Positions 1-8,365 of a stretch of DNA of 64,000 nucleotides are shown piece after piece. The notes beneath the pieces were generated by a model that saw only the letters and a list, made by a program, of their open reading frames with translations, had not been told where the DNA came from and did no database searches. Origin of the DNA: Microbacter sp. GSS18 (lineage in GTDB: Bacteria; Actinomycetota; Actinomycetes; Actinomycetales; Microbacteriaceae); NCBI GenBank assembly GCA_029319145.1, contig CP119753.1, forward strand, positions 1,302,001 to 1,366,000, written 5' to 3'. The position numbers and the translations under genes are program-made. Numbering within the stretch: the stretch's first letter is position 1; the number at the start of each line of letters is the position of its first letter.

Positions 1-591
1 CCACGGGTGGGACGGATGCCGGCCGATCGGCGCGTCGATCGTGCCGGCCAGCGGGTCGGGGTGTCCCTGCACGACGGCGTGGTAGATCTTGTCGACCTCG
101 CGCTCCTTGAACGCGCGCTTGAGCGCGACGTAGGCGCGCTCGGACTTCGCCACGACCATGAGCCCGCTCGTGCCCACGTCGAGCCGGTGCACGACGCCCT
201 GGCGCTCGGCGGCCCCGCTGGTGGCGATGCGGTACCCCGCCGCCGCGAGGGCACCGAGCACCGTCGGGCCCTCCCAGCCGATCGAGGGATGCGCCGCGAC
301 GCCCGACGGCTTGTCCACCACGACGATGTCGTCGTCGTCGTGGACGATCCCGAGGTCGGGAACTGCGACGGGGACGACCGTGGGCTCCTCCTTGGGCCGC
401 CACTGCACCTCGAGCCACGCACCGCTGCGCAGGCGGTCGGACTTGCCGAGCTCACGGCCGTCCATGCGGATGCCGCCGGCATCGGCCACGTCGGCGGCGA
501 AGGTGCGCGAGAAGCCGAGCATCTTCGCCAGCGCCGCATCCACGCGCGCTCCGTCGAGCCCGTCGGGGACGGGAAGGCTGCGTGACTCCAC
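1..591 (-). CDS. rluD: RluD/RluA-family 23S rRNA pseudouridine synthase (C-terminus cut by window edge)
   Basis: Pseudouridine synthase that isomerises uridines in large-subunit rRNA; the exact target is not determinable here. The 197 codons present show an N-terminal S4-like part (residues about 10-60, with the [10 protein letters not shown] stretch) and the start of the catalytic domain. That domain carries the [10 protein letters not shown] motif, whose Asp is the family nucleophile (about residue 137). Start GTG at 591 lies 4 nt after the lspA stop, so translation is probably coupled to lspA. The family is about 300 residues long, so roughly the last third lies outside the window. lspA-rluD adjacency is common in actinobacteria. 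The family call is firm; the RluD subtype is inferred. Confidence 0.9.
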   Translation of the reverse strand, partial: MESRSLPVPDGLDGARVDAALAKMLGFSRTFAADVADAGGIRMDGRELGKSDRLRSGAWLEVQWRPKEEPTVVPVAVPDLGIVHDDDDIVVVDKPSGVAAHPSIGWEGPTVLGALAAAGYRIATSGAAERQGVVHRLDVGTSGLMVVAKSERAYVALKRAFKEREVDKIYHAVVQGHPDPLAGTIDAPIGRHPSHPW

Positions 592-595
592 GGCG

Positions 596-1228
596 TCAGT
601 CCCGCCCGGCAGGCGTGTCGCCGTCCGCGGCGTCCGCCGGCGCGCTCTCGCCGTCGTCGCCGGGCGCGGAGCCGTCGGCGTTCTCGTCCACGACGTCGGC
701 GTCGGCGGCCTCGCGCTGCTCGCGCGATCCGTCGAAGCCGATGCCGACCAGCACGAGCACGGCGACACCGACCATCATCGACACGATGAAGATGTCGGCG
801 ACGTTGTAGATCGCCGGCATCATCCACGGCGTGTGGATGAAGTCGACGACGTGCCCCACGGGGAAGCCGGGCTCACGGAAGACGCGGTCGGTGAGGTTGC
901 CCAGAACGCCGCCCAGCAGCAGCCCCAGGGCGACCGACCACAGCCGCGATCGCACGCGCGTGATGGCGAGCACGACGATCAGCACGGCAACGGCGGCCAG
1001 CGCCAGCGTGAACAGCCACGTGACGCTCTCGCCGAGCGAGAAGGCCGCGCCGGGGTTCTTGACGAGGTAGAAGACGAGGAAGTCGCCCAGCACGGGAACC
1101 TGCTGCTCCAGCGGAAGGTTCTCGAGGGCGAGGTACTTCGTGAACTGGTCGGCGGCCAGCACCGTCACCGCGAGGACCGCGATGATGATGCTGGCCGCCG
1201 CCCGACTCAGGGGGGTCCGGCCTGGCAA
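596..1228 (-). CDS. lspA: Lipoprotein signal peptidase (signal peptidase II)
   Basis: Membrane aspartic protease that removes signal peptides from prolipoproteins after lipidation. 210 residues with four hydrophobic segments (about 12-30, 68-88, 94-112 and 145-165). The two catalytic Asp motifs are visible: GNLTDR (usually GNxxDR) and YNVAD. The conserved VKNPGAAFS loop is present. The last 40 or so residues are an acidic, Ala/Asp-rich cytoplasmic tail that the E. coli enzyme lacks and that is common in actinobacteria. The gene sits between divIVA (9 nt upstream) and rluD (4 nt downstream) on the same strand, so it is part of the distal dcw transcription unit. Confidence 0.96.
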   Translation of the reverse strand: MPGRTPLSRAAASIIIAVLAVTVLAADQFTKYLALENLPLEQQVPVLGDFLVFYLVKNPGAAFSLGESVTWLFTLALAAVAVLIVVLAITRVRSRLWSVALGLLLGGVLGNLTDRVFREPGFPVGHVVDFIHTPWMMPAIYNVADIFIVSMMVGVAVLVLVGIGFDGSREQREAADADVVDENADGSAPGDDGESAPADAADGDTPAGRD

Positions 1229-1237
1229 GAACCCGTC

Positions 1238-1816
1238 CTACAGACCGATGGCCGAGACCGGCGTGGCGCCCGACGTCGTGCCCGTGGTCTCGAGGTCGCG
1301 GAGCTTGCCCTCGATGTAGCTGCGCAGCTGCGACCGGTAGTCGCGCTCGAAGTTGCGCAGCTCGGTGATGCGCGACTCGAGGCCCGAGCGCTCCCGCTCG
1401 AGCTTGGCGACCTCTTCGCGGTGCCGCGTCTCGGCGTCGGAGATGATCGCGGCGGCCTGCGTCTGGGCCTCGCTGATCAGCTGGTCGTGCTTGGCGCGTC
1501 CCTCGGCGACATGCTCGTCGTGGAGGCGCTGGGCCAGCTCGATGATGCCGGCGCTGGCCACCGGTCCGTCGCCGGTCATCGCCGGAGCGGCCGCGGGTGC
1601 GGGCGCCGGAGCCGGCTCCGGAGCGGCCGCGGCGGGCGCGCCGCCGGACTCGTACGCGGCGAGCTTGGACTTGAGCTCCTCGTTCTCGGCGAGGGCCTTG
1701 CGCCACTCGACGACGATCTCGTCCAGGAAGTCGTCGACCTCATCGGGGTCGAAGCCCTCCTTGAAGCGGACGTGCTGGAACTGCTTGGTGACGACGTCAT
1801 CGGGGGTCAAAGCCAT
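1238..1816 (-). CDS. divIVA: DivIVA (Wag31/Ag84) polar growth and septum-site scaffold
   Basis: Coiled-coil scaffold that binds negatively curved membrane at poles and septa and directs polar wall growth in actinobacteria. The N-terminal lipid-binding module is clear (MALTPDDVVTKQF, then FDPDEVDDFLDEI within the first 40 residues). It is followed by a coiled coil, an Ala/Pro-rich linker (about residues 60-85) and a second long coiled coil to about residue 170. 192 residues, shorter than mycobacterial Wag31 (about 260). I chose the ATG at 1816 because GAGG sits 7 nt upstream. The in-frame ATG at 1822 is only 1 nt from that SD. It has its own promoter at 1897-1925. Confidence 0.96.
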   Translation of the reverse strand: MALTPDDVVTKQFQHVRFKEGFDPDEVDDFLDEIVVEWRKALAENEELKSKLAAYESGGAPAAAAPEPAPAPAPAAAPAMTGDGPVASAGIIELAQRLHDEHVAEGRAKHDQLISEAQTQAAAIISDAETRHREEVAKLERERSGLESRITELRNFERDYRSQLRSYIEGKLRDLETTGTTSGATPVSAIGL

Positions 1817-1896
1817 GGTCATACCTCTTTCGAGCGCTCAGGTCGCTGGGCCGATGTCGGGTCCCGTGCGCTCGATGCGCCGGGTCGTTCCTAGAA

Positions 1897-1925
1897 ATCA
1901 TAGCCGCGGCTCCGGGGAGTGTCGA
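1897..1925 (-). promoter_or_regulatory. Sigma-A-type promoter of divIVA-lspA-rluD
   Basis: Read on the minus strand: -35 TCGACA (1920-1925), a 17-nt spacer, and -10 TATGAT (1897-1902). Five of six positions match the -35 consensus and five of six the -10, with ideal spacing, which is unusually good for this GC-rich genome. It gives a leader of about 70 nt before divIVA and would let divIVA be expressed apart from the upstream dcw genes. Confidence 0.7.
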
Positions 1926-1968
1926 AGGATGAGCCGCGTGTGCGTCGCACCTCGCCGCGGGCACGGCG

Positions 1969-2268
1969 TCATGACGCCAGGGAGCGCGTGATGCTGAGCA
2001 GGATGAACACCGCCAGCATGGTCAGCGCGAAACCGAAGTCGATCGCGATCGGACCGACCCGCAGCGGCGGGATGAAGCGCCGGAACAGCTTGATCGGAGG
2101 ATCGGTGACCGTGTACACGATCTCAGCGGCGACCAGTCCCGCGCCGCGCGGGCGCCATTCGCGATTGAAGAAGGGCACCCATTCGAGCACCAGTCTGGCG
2201 AACAGCACGAACACATAGATGAGGAGGGCGAAATTCAGGATCGCCGCGATCAGCCGGAGGACGTCCAC
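1969..2268 (-). CDS. yggT: YggT family integral membrane protein
   Basis: Small membrane protein of the YggT family (99 residues), found next to sepF in most Gram-positive dcw clusters. Its biochemical role is not established; it is linked to division-site or membrane organisation by context. Two hydrophobic segments flank a loop: residues about 5-28 and about 75-95. The loop contains the family hallmark TDPPIKLFRRFIPPL, which probably forms an amphipathic re-entrant stretch. The start at 2268 lies 3 nt after the sepF stop, so the two are likely translationally coupled. The family call is firm and the function is unknown. Confidence 0.93.
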   Translation of the reverse strand: MDVLRLIAAILNFALLIYVFVLFARLVLEWVPFFNREWRPRGAGLVAAEIVYTVTDPPIKLFRRFIPPLRVGPIAIDFGFALTMLAVFILLSITRSLAS

Positions 2269-2271
2269 GTA

Positions 2272-2730
2272 TCAAGTCTGAGGGAAAGGAACAGCTTCCG
2301 GGTCGGCCTGGGCCACTGCGCCGTCGCCGGAGACGGCCACATTCTCAGGAGAGAGCAGGAAGACCTTGCTCGTGACGCGCTCGATGCGGCCGTACAGACC
2401 GAGCGACAGACCGCTCGCGAAGTCGATCAGGCGGCGCGCGTCGGCGTCGCTCATCTGCGACAGGTTGATGATCACGGGGATGCCGTCGCGGAAGTTCTCG
2501 GCGATGACCTGGGCGTCCCGGTACTGCTTGGGGTGGACCGTCAGGATCTCGCTGATCGCCGAGGGCGCCGGCTGACGGACGACGGCGGGCCGGTGGATCG
2601 GCGTCACGGGCGCGGGCTTGTCCATGGACTTCTCCTTCCGTGCGGCCGGCTGCGCCGCAGGCTCGTCGTAGATCTCCTCTTCGTCGGCGAGACCCAGGTA
2701 GACCATGGTCTTCTTCAAAGGGTTGGACAT
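2272..2730 (-). CDS. sepF: SepF, FtsZ membrane anchor
   Basis: Cytoplasmic division protein that tethers FtsZ to the membrane in organisms lacking FtsA; none is seen in this window. 152 residues: a short N-terminal amphipathic membrane-targeting segment ([19 protein letters not shown]), a variable linker (about 20-65), and the SepF core from about 68 to 150, with [15 protein letters not shown] and the [19 protein letters not shown] dimer core. An in-frame ORF extends far upstream over yggS. I place the start at ATG 2730 because GGAGG lies about 6 nt upstream and the sequence matches the usual SepF N-terminus. Located between yggS (32 nt) and yggT (3 nt). Confidence 0.95.
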   Translation of the reverse strand: MSNPLKKTMVYLGLADEEEIYDEPAAQPAARKEKSMDKPAPVTPIHRPAVVRQPAPSAISEILTVHPKQYRDAQVIAENFRDGIPVIINLSQMSDADARRLIDFASGLSLGLYGRIERVTSKVFLLSPENVAVSGDGAVAQADPEAVPFPQT

Positions 2731-2762
2731 GGCATCCTCCGTCGTGCTCATCTGTTCCGAGG

Positions 2763-3452
2763 CTAACGGCGCTCGGGCCGCGGGCCGGTGATTGCGGACC
2801 CGATCCGCAGGTGTGTCGCGCCGGCGGCGATGGCCTCGCGGAAGTCGGCGGACATGCCCGCCGACATCCAGTCCGCATCCGGGACGACGCGCCGCAGCCG
2901 CTGCGCGTAGCCCGCCAGGCGCTCGAAAGCCGGCGCGGCGGGCTCGCCCAGCGGCGCGACCGACATGATCCCCCGCAGGCGCAGCGTGCCGCACCCGGCG
3001 ACGTGCTCTGCGAGGCCCTCGATCCCCTCGGGCGCGACGCCGCCCCGGCCGGGGTCGTCGGTCAGGTTGACCTGGATGAGGACGTCCAGCGGCGGCTCGC
3101 CGTCCGTGGCGACCCGATCCAGCGCATCGGCGACACGGTCGCGGTCCACCGAGTGGACGACGGATGCCGCCTGGCGCACCGCCCGCGCCTTCTTGGTCTG
3201 CAGCTGCCCGACGAAGTGCCAGCGCAGCTCGGTGAGCCCGCCCAGCAGCGCCGCCTTCTCGGTCAGCTCCTGCTGGCGGTTCTCCCCCGCATCGCGCACC
3301 CCGAGCCGGTACAGCTCCTCCACGAGGCTCGGTGGGTGGAACTTCGTGATGACGATGCGCGTGATCGTCTCGGGATCGCGTCCCGCAGACCGCGCCGCGC
3401 CCGCGATGGACGTGTCGACCTCGAGGAGACGGGTGGCGAGATCGGTGTCCAC
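2763..3452 (-). CDS. yggS: YggS/PLPBP pyridoxal-phosphate homeostasis protein
   Basis: PLP-binding protein with an alanine racemase-like TIM barrel but no known catalytic turnover; it buffers free PLP in the cytosol. 229 residues. The PLP lysine is in the IVITKFHPP motif near residue 37. Also visible are [18 protein letters not shown], the [12 protein letters not shown] signature and [10 protein letters not shown] at the C-terminus, which holds the phosphate-binding Gly/Ser/Thr. It lies 20 nt downstream of ftsZ. In mycobacteria and streptomycetes a yfiH (pgeF) gene normally sits between ftsZ and yggS; here it is missing. Confidence 0.95.
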   Translation of the reverse strand: MDTDLATRLLEVDTSIAGAARSAGRDPETITRIVITKFHPPSLVEELYRLGVRDAGENRQQELTEKAALLGGLTELRWHFVGQLQTKKARAVRQAASVVHSVDRDRVADALDRVATDGEPPLDVLIQVNLTDDPGRGGVAPEGIEGLAEHVAGCGTLRLRGIMSVAPLGEPAAPAFERLAGYAQRLRRVVPDADWMSAGMSADFREAIAAGATHLRIGSAITGPRPERR

Positions 3453-3473
3453 GCGGGCGGTGCGCTTTCGTGC

Positions 3474-4643
3474 TTACTTGAGGAAGTCGGGGATGTCGAG
3501 GTCGTCGTCGCCGAATGCCGAGTCGTAGGCGGAGTCCGACCCCGCGCCGACGCTCACCGACACCGGCTCGGCGTCCGCGGCGATCTCCTTCGCGGAGGTG
3601 CCGCCGGTCGCCGCGGCCTCGTCGGCCGATGCGTCCGGCACCGCCGGCGGGGTGACCACGCGCGCGGCGGCCATCGGCTCGATGCGCGTCTGCGGCTCGC
3701 CGCCGTCGAAGCCCGCGGCGATGACCGTGACGCGCACCTCGTCACCGAGGGTGTCGTCGATGACGGTCCCGAAGATGATGTTCGCCTCGGGGTGCGCGGC
3801 CTCCTTGACCAGCTGCGCGGCGTCGTTGATCTCGAAGATGCCGAGGTTCGAGCCGCCCTGGATCGACAGCAGGACGCCGTGCGCGCCTTCGATCGACGCT
3901 TCCAGCAGGGGCGATTCGACCGCGAGTTCGGCGGCCTTGATCGCCCGGTCCGCCCCGCGGGCGGACCCTATGCCCATCAGGGCGGAGCCCGCCCCCTGCA
4001 TCACGGACTTCACGTCGGCGAAGTCGAGGTTGATGAGCCCTGGCGTCGTGATGAGGTCGGTGATGCCCTGCACACCGGCGAGGAGCACCTGGTCGGCGGT
4101 GGCGAACGCCTCGATCATCGAGATGCCGCGGTCGCTGATCTCCAGCAGCCGGTCGTTCGGCACGACGATGAGGGTGTCGACCTCTTCCTTCAGACGGGAC
4201 ACGCCCGCCTCGGCCTGGCTCTGACGGCGCCGGCCCTCGAACGAGAACGGCTTGGTGACCACGCCGATCGTCAGGGCGCCGATCGACTTCGCGATCTTCG
4301 CGACCACGGGCGCCCCGCCGGTGCCGGTGCCGCCGCCCTCGCCCGCCGTGACGAAGACCATGTCGGCCCCGCGCAGGGCCTCCTCGATCTCCTCGGCGTG
4401 GTCCTCGGCGGCGCGTCGACCCACCTCGGGGTCGGCTCCCGCGCCGAGTCCGCGCGTGAGTTCGCGCCCGACGTCCAGCTTGACGTCGGCGTCGCTCATG
4501 AGCAGCGCCTGCGCGTCGGTGTTGATCGCGATGAACTCGACGCCGCGAAGGCCGAGCTCGATCATGCGATTGACGGCGTTGACTCCGCCACCACCCACGC
4601 CGACCACCTTGATCACGGCGAGGTAGTTCTGATTCTGGCTCAT
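3474..4643 (-). CDS. ftsZ: FtsZ cell division GTPase
   Basis: Tubulin homologue that forms the Z ring and treadmills to guide septal wall synthesis. 389 residues. The GTPase domain starts [16 protein letters not shown], with the tubulin signature [11 protein letters not shown] near residues 105-115 and the T7-loop region [11 protein letters not shown] near 205-215. A disordered linker follows (about 315-375). The C-terminal [10 protein letters not shown] peptide is the docking site for SepF and other partners. Start ATG 4643 has GGAGG 5 nt upstream. The 147-nt gap to ftsQ carries two perfect inverted repeats (4677-4691 and 4697-4717) that probably hold its own promoter or control site. Confidence 0.98.
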   Translation of the reverse strand: MSQNQNYLAVIKVVGVGGGGVNAVNRMIELGLRGVEFIAINTDAQALLMSDADVKLDVGRELTRGLGAGADPEVGRRAAEDHAEEIEEALRGADMVFVTAGEGGGTGTGGAPVVAKIAKSIGALTIGVVTKPFSFEGRRRQSQAEAGVSRLKEEVDTLIVVPNDRLLEISDRGISMIEAFATADQVLLAGVQGITDLITTPGLINLDFADVKSVMQGAGSALMGIGSARGADRAIKAAELAVESPLLEASIEGAHGVLLSIQGGSNLGIFEINDAAQLVKEAAHPEANIIFGTVIDDTLGDEVRVTVIAAGFDGGEPQTRIEPMAAARVVTPPAVPDASADEAAATGGTSAKEIAADAEPVSVSVGAGSDSAYDSAFGDDDLDIPDFLK

Positions 4644-4676
4644 GCCGGCCTCCGTCTCCCGAACCCGAAACCTTAA

Positions 4677-4717
4677 ACCTCTAGTAGAGGTATAAAGAAT
4701 TGCTCGGTATGCAATTC
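4677..4717 (-). promoter_or_regulatory. AT-rich ftsZ upstream region with two perfect inverted repeats
   Basis: Two adjacent palindromes occupy the only AT-rich patch in this part of the cluster. The first (4677-4691) is ACCTCTA-G-TAGAGGT, with 7-bp arms and a 1-nt centre. The second (4697-4717) is GAATTGC-N7-GCAATTC, with 7-bp arms. On the minus strand TATACC between them resembles a -10. They lie 34-74 nt upstream of the ftsZ start, so an operator/promoter is more likely than a terminator; no U-tract follows. Which protein binds is inferred only; an FtsR-like MerR regulator is encoded at 37224-37919. Confidence 0.55.
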
Positions 4718-4790
4718 CTGAGTCGAAGGTACGTGGCCGCGTCCTCGCACACCGGAGCGTCGTGGGCGTGTCGCGACAAACTGCCGCGCG

Positions 4791-5786
4791 TCACCGGATC
4801 ACGATGGCGTCCGGCGAGGACACGTCGTAGACGCTGACCTCCGCCGCAGGCCGCGCCTGCATGGCCGTCTCGAGCACGAGGGCCTTCATCGCGGACTGCT
4901 CGGCGCTGCCCCACACGACCGCGGTGTTCGTTCCGCCCAGGGTCAGCGTGACGTCGTCGGGGGTCGAGGCCGCGACGGCCGTGACGCGGTCGCGGATGCC
5001 GTCGGGCAGCGAGCGCATCACCTGGCCGATCGCCTCGAACGCCGTCGACGCGGTGCCGCCGGTGACGGTGATCACCGGCACGCCCGCCGTCGGCTGCTCG
5101 GTCGTCGAAAGCGCCACGCCCGCGGCGTCCACGAGCGTGTAGCCGGCCGCCGAGCGGATCAGGCCGACCGGGGTGCGCTCGACGATGCGGACCACGAGCT
5201 CGTGCGGCGGCCGCGCCTCGAGCGCATACGACTCCACCAGCGGGAACGTCACGAGGGCGGCCTTGACCGCGCTCTCGTCGACGAGCGGCAGGGGCGTGCC
5301 CAGCTGGCTGCCGAGCGCAGCCTCGACGTCGCCCGCGTCGAGGGCATCCGTCCCCACGACCGTGATCGCCTCGACGGCGAACAGCGGGCTGTAGGCGGCC
5401 CCGGTCGTCCCGGCGGCGACGAGGACGACGGACGCCGCCGCGCCGATCCACAGCATCCGCCGCCGGCGCTGCCGCACCGTGAACCGCCGGACCTCGCCGC
5501 GCAGCGCGCGACGACGGGCGCGGGCCGCGCGCCACACGTCGCGCCACCCGATGCTCTCGCCCCCCGCAGCGTCGGAGGACGCACCGTCGCCGGATGCGGT
5601 CCTCTCGCGCGGCAGCGGGGTCGGTGCCGTCATCGGGATGACCGGCGCGAGGTCGGCCTCGGCCGCCGGCCGCCGATCGGCGGACGGCTGCTCCGCGGCA
5701 TCGCCGTCCGGCCTCGGCGTCGATCCGTCGCCCGCCGACGCACGCGGCCTGCCGCCGGGCGGGGGCAGCGGCGCGGGCCGTCGCAT
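4791..5786 (-). CDS. ftsQ: FtsQ/DivIB divisome protein with POTRA domain
   Basis: Single-pass membrane protein that links FtsL/FtsB to the rest of the divisome. 331 residues. A long Pro/Ala-rich cytoplasmic tail (1-about 85) contains a basic stretch, followed by one transmembrane segment (about residues 107-130, LWIGAAASVVLVAAG). The extracytoplasmic POTRA domain begins at FAVEAITVVGTDAL. The FtsQ beta-rich domain follows, with ERTPVGLIRSAAGYTLVDAAGV. The start lies 6 nt downstream of the murC stop, so it belongs to the murC operon. The N-terminal tail is poorly conserved, so an internal start cannot be excluded. Confidence 0.93.
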   Translation of the reverse strand: MRRPAPLPPPGGRPRASAGDGSTPRPDGDAAEQPSADRRPAAEADLAPVIPMTAPTPLPRERTASGDGASSDAAGGESIGWRDVWRAARARRRALRGEVRRFTVRQRRRRMLWIGAAASVVLVAAGTTGAAYSPLFAVEAITVVGTDALDAGDVEAALGSQLGTPLPLVDESAVKAALVTFPLVESYALEARPPHELVVRIVERTPVGLIRSAAGYTLVDAAGVALSTTEQPTAGVPVITVTGGTASTAFEAIGQVMRSLPDGIRDRVTAVAASTPDDVTLTLGGTNTAVVWGSAEQSAMKALVLETAMQARPAAEVSVYDVSSPDAIVIR

Positions 5787-5792
5787 GCGGTG

Positions 5793-7199
5793 CTACTCCC
5801 CCGCGTCCGGGCGCGCGAGCGCCTCGAGCACCTGCGGGATGATCTGGTAGACGTTCCCGCAGCCGAGCGTGATGACGTAGTCGCCGGCCCGAGCGACCGA
5901 GGCGGTGTAGTCCGCGGCCTGCTGCCAATCGGCGACGAAGTGCACGTGGGACGGGTCGGCGAACGCGCCGCTGACCAGTTCGCCGGTCACGCCGGGCACG
6001 GGGTCCTCGCGCGCCCCGTACACGTCGAGCATCACCGTGTGGTCGGCGTGCTGCTCGAGCACGTCGGCGAACTCGCGGTACATCTCCTGCGTGCGCGAGT
6101 ACGTGTGCGGCTGCTGGATCGCGATGATACGGCCCTCGCCGACGACGGTGCGGGCGGCCGAGAGCGCCGCGGCGACCTCGGTCGGGTGGTGGGCGTAGTC
6201 GTCGTAGACGCTCACGCCCCGCTCCACGCCGTGCAGCTCGAAGCGGCGGATCGTGCCGGTGAACTCCTCCACGGCGCGCACCGCGGGCTCGAGCGCGAAT
6301 CCGAGGGTGAGGAGCACCGCGACCGCGCCGGTGGCGTTCACGGCGTTGTGGCGCCCCGGGATCGGCAGCCGAGCGGTGACCGTCCGGCCGCCGTGCGCGA
6401 CGGTGAACGACACCGGACCGTCGGTGCGGATGTCCCCGACGCGCACGTCGGCGCCGCCTGCCTCGCCGAACGTCACGACGCGTCGGTGGCTGAGCATGGC
6501 GGTCACGCGCTGCGCGCCCGGATCGTCGGCCGAGATGACGACGGCCTCGGAGGCCTCGTCGCCGAAGCGCACGAACGCCTCGTAGAACGCCTCGCGCGTC
6601 CCCCAGTGGTCGAGGTGGTCGGGGTCGACGTTGGTGATGAGGGCGATGGCGGTGTCGTACAGGAGGAAGGTGCCGTCGGACTCGTCGGCCTCGATCACGA
6701 CGAGGTCGTCGGAGCCGGTGCCGCTGGAGGCGCCCAGCTGGGCGATCACTCCGCCGTTGACGAACGTGGGGTCCACGTCGAGCCCGCGCAGAGCGGTCAC
6801 GATCATGCCCGTCGACGTCGTCTTGCCGTGGGCGCCCGCGACCGACACGAGTCGCCGGCCCCCGATCAGCCAGTGGAGGGCCTGCGAGCGGTGGATGACG
6901 TGCAGGCCGCGCTCCTTGGCGAGGACGAACTCGGGGTTCCCGGGCCAGATCGCGCCGGTGTGCACGACGGTGTCGACGTCGTCGGGGAGGTTCGCGGCGT
7001 CGTGGCCGACCGAGACGGTCGCTCCGCGGGCGGCGAGATCGCGCAGGGCCGCGCTGTCGGCGCGGTCCGAGCCCGAGACGCGGATGCCGCGGTCGAGGAA
7101 CATGCGGGCCAGTCCCGACATCCCCGAGCCGCCGATGCCGATGAAGTGCGCGGCCCGGATGTCGTCGGGGATGGGGAGCGAGAGGTCGGGTCTGATCAT
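5793..7199 (-). CDS. murC: UDP-N-acetylmuramate--L-alanine ligase
   Basis: Cytoplasmic ATP-dependent ligase that adds the first amino acid of the stem peptide to UDP-MurNAc. 468 residues, the normal MurC length. Domain 1 has the UDP-binding [13 protein letters not shown] near residues 19-31. Domain 2 has the P-loop [12 protein letters not shown] near 119-130, EADESDGTF near 172 and [10 protein letters not shown] near 191, which holds the metal/ATP-binding His and Asp. Domain 3 contains [10 protein letters not shown]. It lies between murG (64 nt upstream) and ftsQ (6 nt downstream). Confidence 0.97.
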   Translation of the reverse strand: MIRPDLSLPIPDDIRAAHFIGIGGSGMSGLARMFLDRGIRVSGSDRADSAALRDLAARGATVSVGHDAANLPDDVDTVVHTGAIWPGNPEFVLAKERGLHVIHRSQALHWLIGGRRLVSVAGAHGKTTSTGMIVTALRGLDVDPTFVNGGVIAQLGASSGTGSDDLVVIEADESDGTFLLYDTAIALITNVDPDHLDHWGTREAFYEAFVRFGDEASEAVVISADDPGAQRVTAMLSHRRVVTFGEAGGADVRVGDIRTDGPVSFTVAHGGRTVTARLPIPGRHNAVNATGAVAVLLTLGFALEPAVRAVEEFTGTIRRFELHGVERGVSVYDDYAHHPTEVAAALSAARTVVGEGRIIAIQQPHTYSRTQEMYREFADVLEQHADHTVMLDVYGAREDPVPGVTGELVSGAFADPSHVHFVADWQQAADYTASVARAGDYVITLGCGNVYQIIPQVLEALARPDAGE

Positions 7200-7263
7200 T
7201 GCCCGACAATCCTAGATCGGCGCGTGCGCGCCAGGCTCCCGGCGCGCTGGGAGCGGCGTGCGC

Positions 7264-8355
7264 TCACCCGTGCTCGGCGACGACGTGGTCGATCATCGCG
7301 ATCAGGTTCTCCGACCCCGACCGCGTCCCCACGTGCGCCGCGGCGTCGCGCATCGCATCGCGCCGCGCCGTGTCGGCCAGCAGGGGGACGATCCCGGCGC
7401 GCACGCGGTCGCCGGTGAACTCGGCGTCCGGGATCAGGATCGCCGCGCCCGCCTCGACCGCCGACGCCGCGTTGAGCGCCTGCTCGCCGTTCCCGACGGC
7501 GTACGGGACGTAGACGGCGGGGATCCCCAGTGCGCTGATCTCCGACACCGTCGCCGCGCCGGAGCGCGACACGATGAAGTCCGCGAGCGAGAACGCCAGA
7601 TCCATGCGGTCGATGTAGCGGCGCACGGCGTAGCCGGGCACCTGCGGATCCTCGAGCTCGGAGCGCTCGCCCGTGACGTGCAGCAGCTGCCACCCCGCGG
7701 CCAGCACATCGCGCCACGCCGCATCGTGCCCCTCGCCGAACGCCTCGTTGAGCCGCTTCGCGCCGAGGGACCCGCCGAACACCAGCAGCGTCGGACGGTC
7801 CGGCTCGAGGCCGAAGTGCTCCGCCGCCTCCGCACGCAGCCCGGCGCGATCCAGGTCGACGATCTCGCGGCGCAGCGGCATGCCGACCACGTGCGACCGC
7901 TTGAGGGGCGTGCCGGGGAAGGCGACGCCGACGCCCGCCGCCACGCGCGCGCCCAGGACGTTGGCGAGCCCCGGGCGTGCGTTGGCCTCGTGCACGACGA
8001 TCGGGACCCGGGCGCGGCGCGCGGCCACGTAGGCGGGCGCGGAGGCATAGCCGCCGAAGCCGACCACGACGTCCACGCCGCGCTCGGCCAGGTGGGCGCG
8101 CACCTGGCCCACCGCGCGACGGAAGCGTCCGGGGAAGGCGGCGGCCGCACGATCGGGTCGTCGCGGGAACGGCACCTTGTCGACGATCAGCAGCTCGTAG
8201 CCGCGTGCCGGCACCAGCCGGGCCTCGAGGCCCTCGGCCGTGCCGAGCACGAGCACGTCCGCCTCGGGATCGCGCGCCCGCAGGGCATCGGCCACGGCCA
8301 GCAGCGGGTTCACATGTCCGGCGGTGCCGCCTCCGGCCAGCAGGTACGTCGTCAC
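7264..8355 (-). CDS. murG: MurG, UDP-GlcNAc:lipid I GlcNAc transferase
   Basis: Membrane-associated GT-B glycosyltransferase that converts lipid I to lipid II. 363 residues. The N-terminal Rossmann domain starts TYLLAGGGTAGHVNPLLAV (the G-loop binding the lipid pyrophosphate) and includes GFGGYASAPAY. The C-terminal domain holds the UDP-GlcNAc site: FGGSLGAKRLNE near residue 195, SRSGAATVSEI near 265 and YAVGNGEQALNA near 287. It lies 10 nt downstream of ftsW, consistent with co-transcription and with flippase-synthase-transferase coupling at the membrane. Confidence 0.97.
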   Translation of the reverse strand: MTTYLLAGGGTAGHVNPLLAVADALRARDPEADVLVLGTAEGLEARLVPARGYELLIVDKVPFPRRPDRAAAAFPGRFRRAVGQVRAHLAERGVDVVVGFGGYASAPAYVAARRARVPIVVHEANARPGLANVLGARVAAGVGVAFPGTPLKRSHVVGMPLRREIVDLDRAGLRAEAAEHFGLEPDRPTLLVFGGSLGAKRLNEAFGEGHDAAWRDVLAAGWQLLHVTGERSELEDPQVPGYAVRRYIDRMDLAFSLADFIVSRSGAATVSEISALGIPAVYVPYAVGNGEQALNAASAVEAGAAILIPDAEFTGDRVRAGIVPLLADTARRDAMRDAAAHVGTRSGSENLIAMIDHVVAEHG

Positions 8356-8365
8356 TCAGGCGAGA

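Noticed and set aside
158..1894. Long plus-strand open frames opposite lspA/divIVA and similar ones opposite ftsZ (2640-4676), murC (5202-7418) and pyc (31146-34124)
   Set aside because: Low-complexity Arg/Asp/His-rich translations without motifs, antisense to genes with clear families; they are shadows of high GC3 coding sequence.
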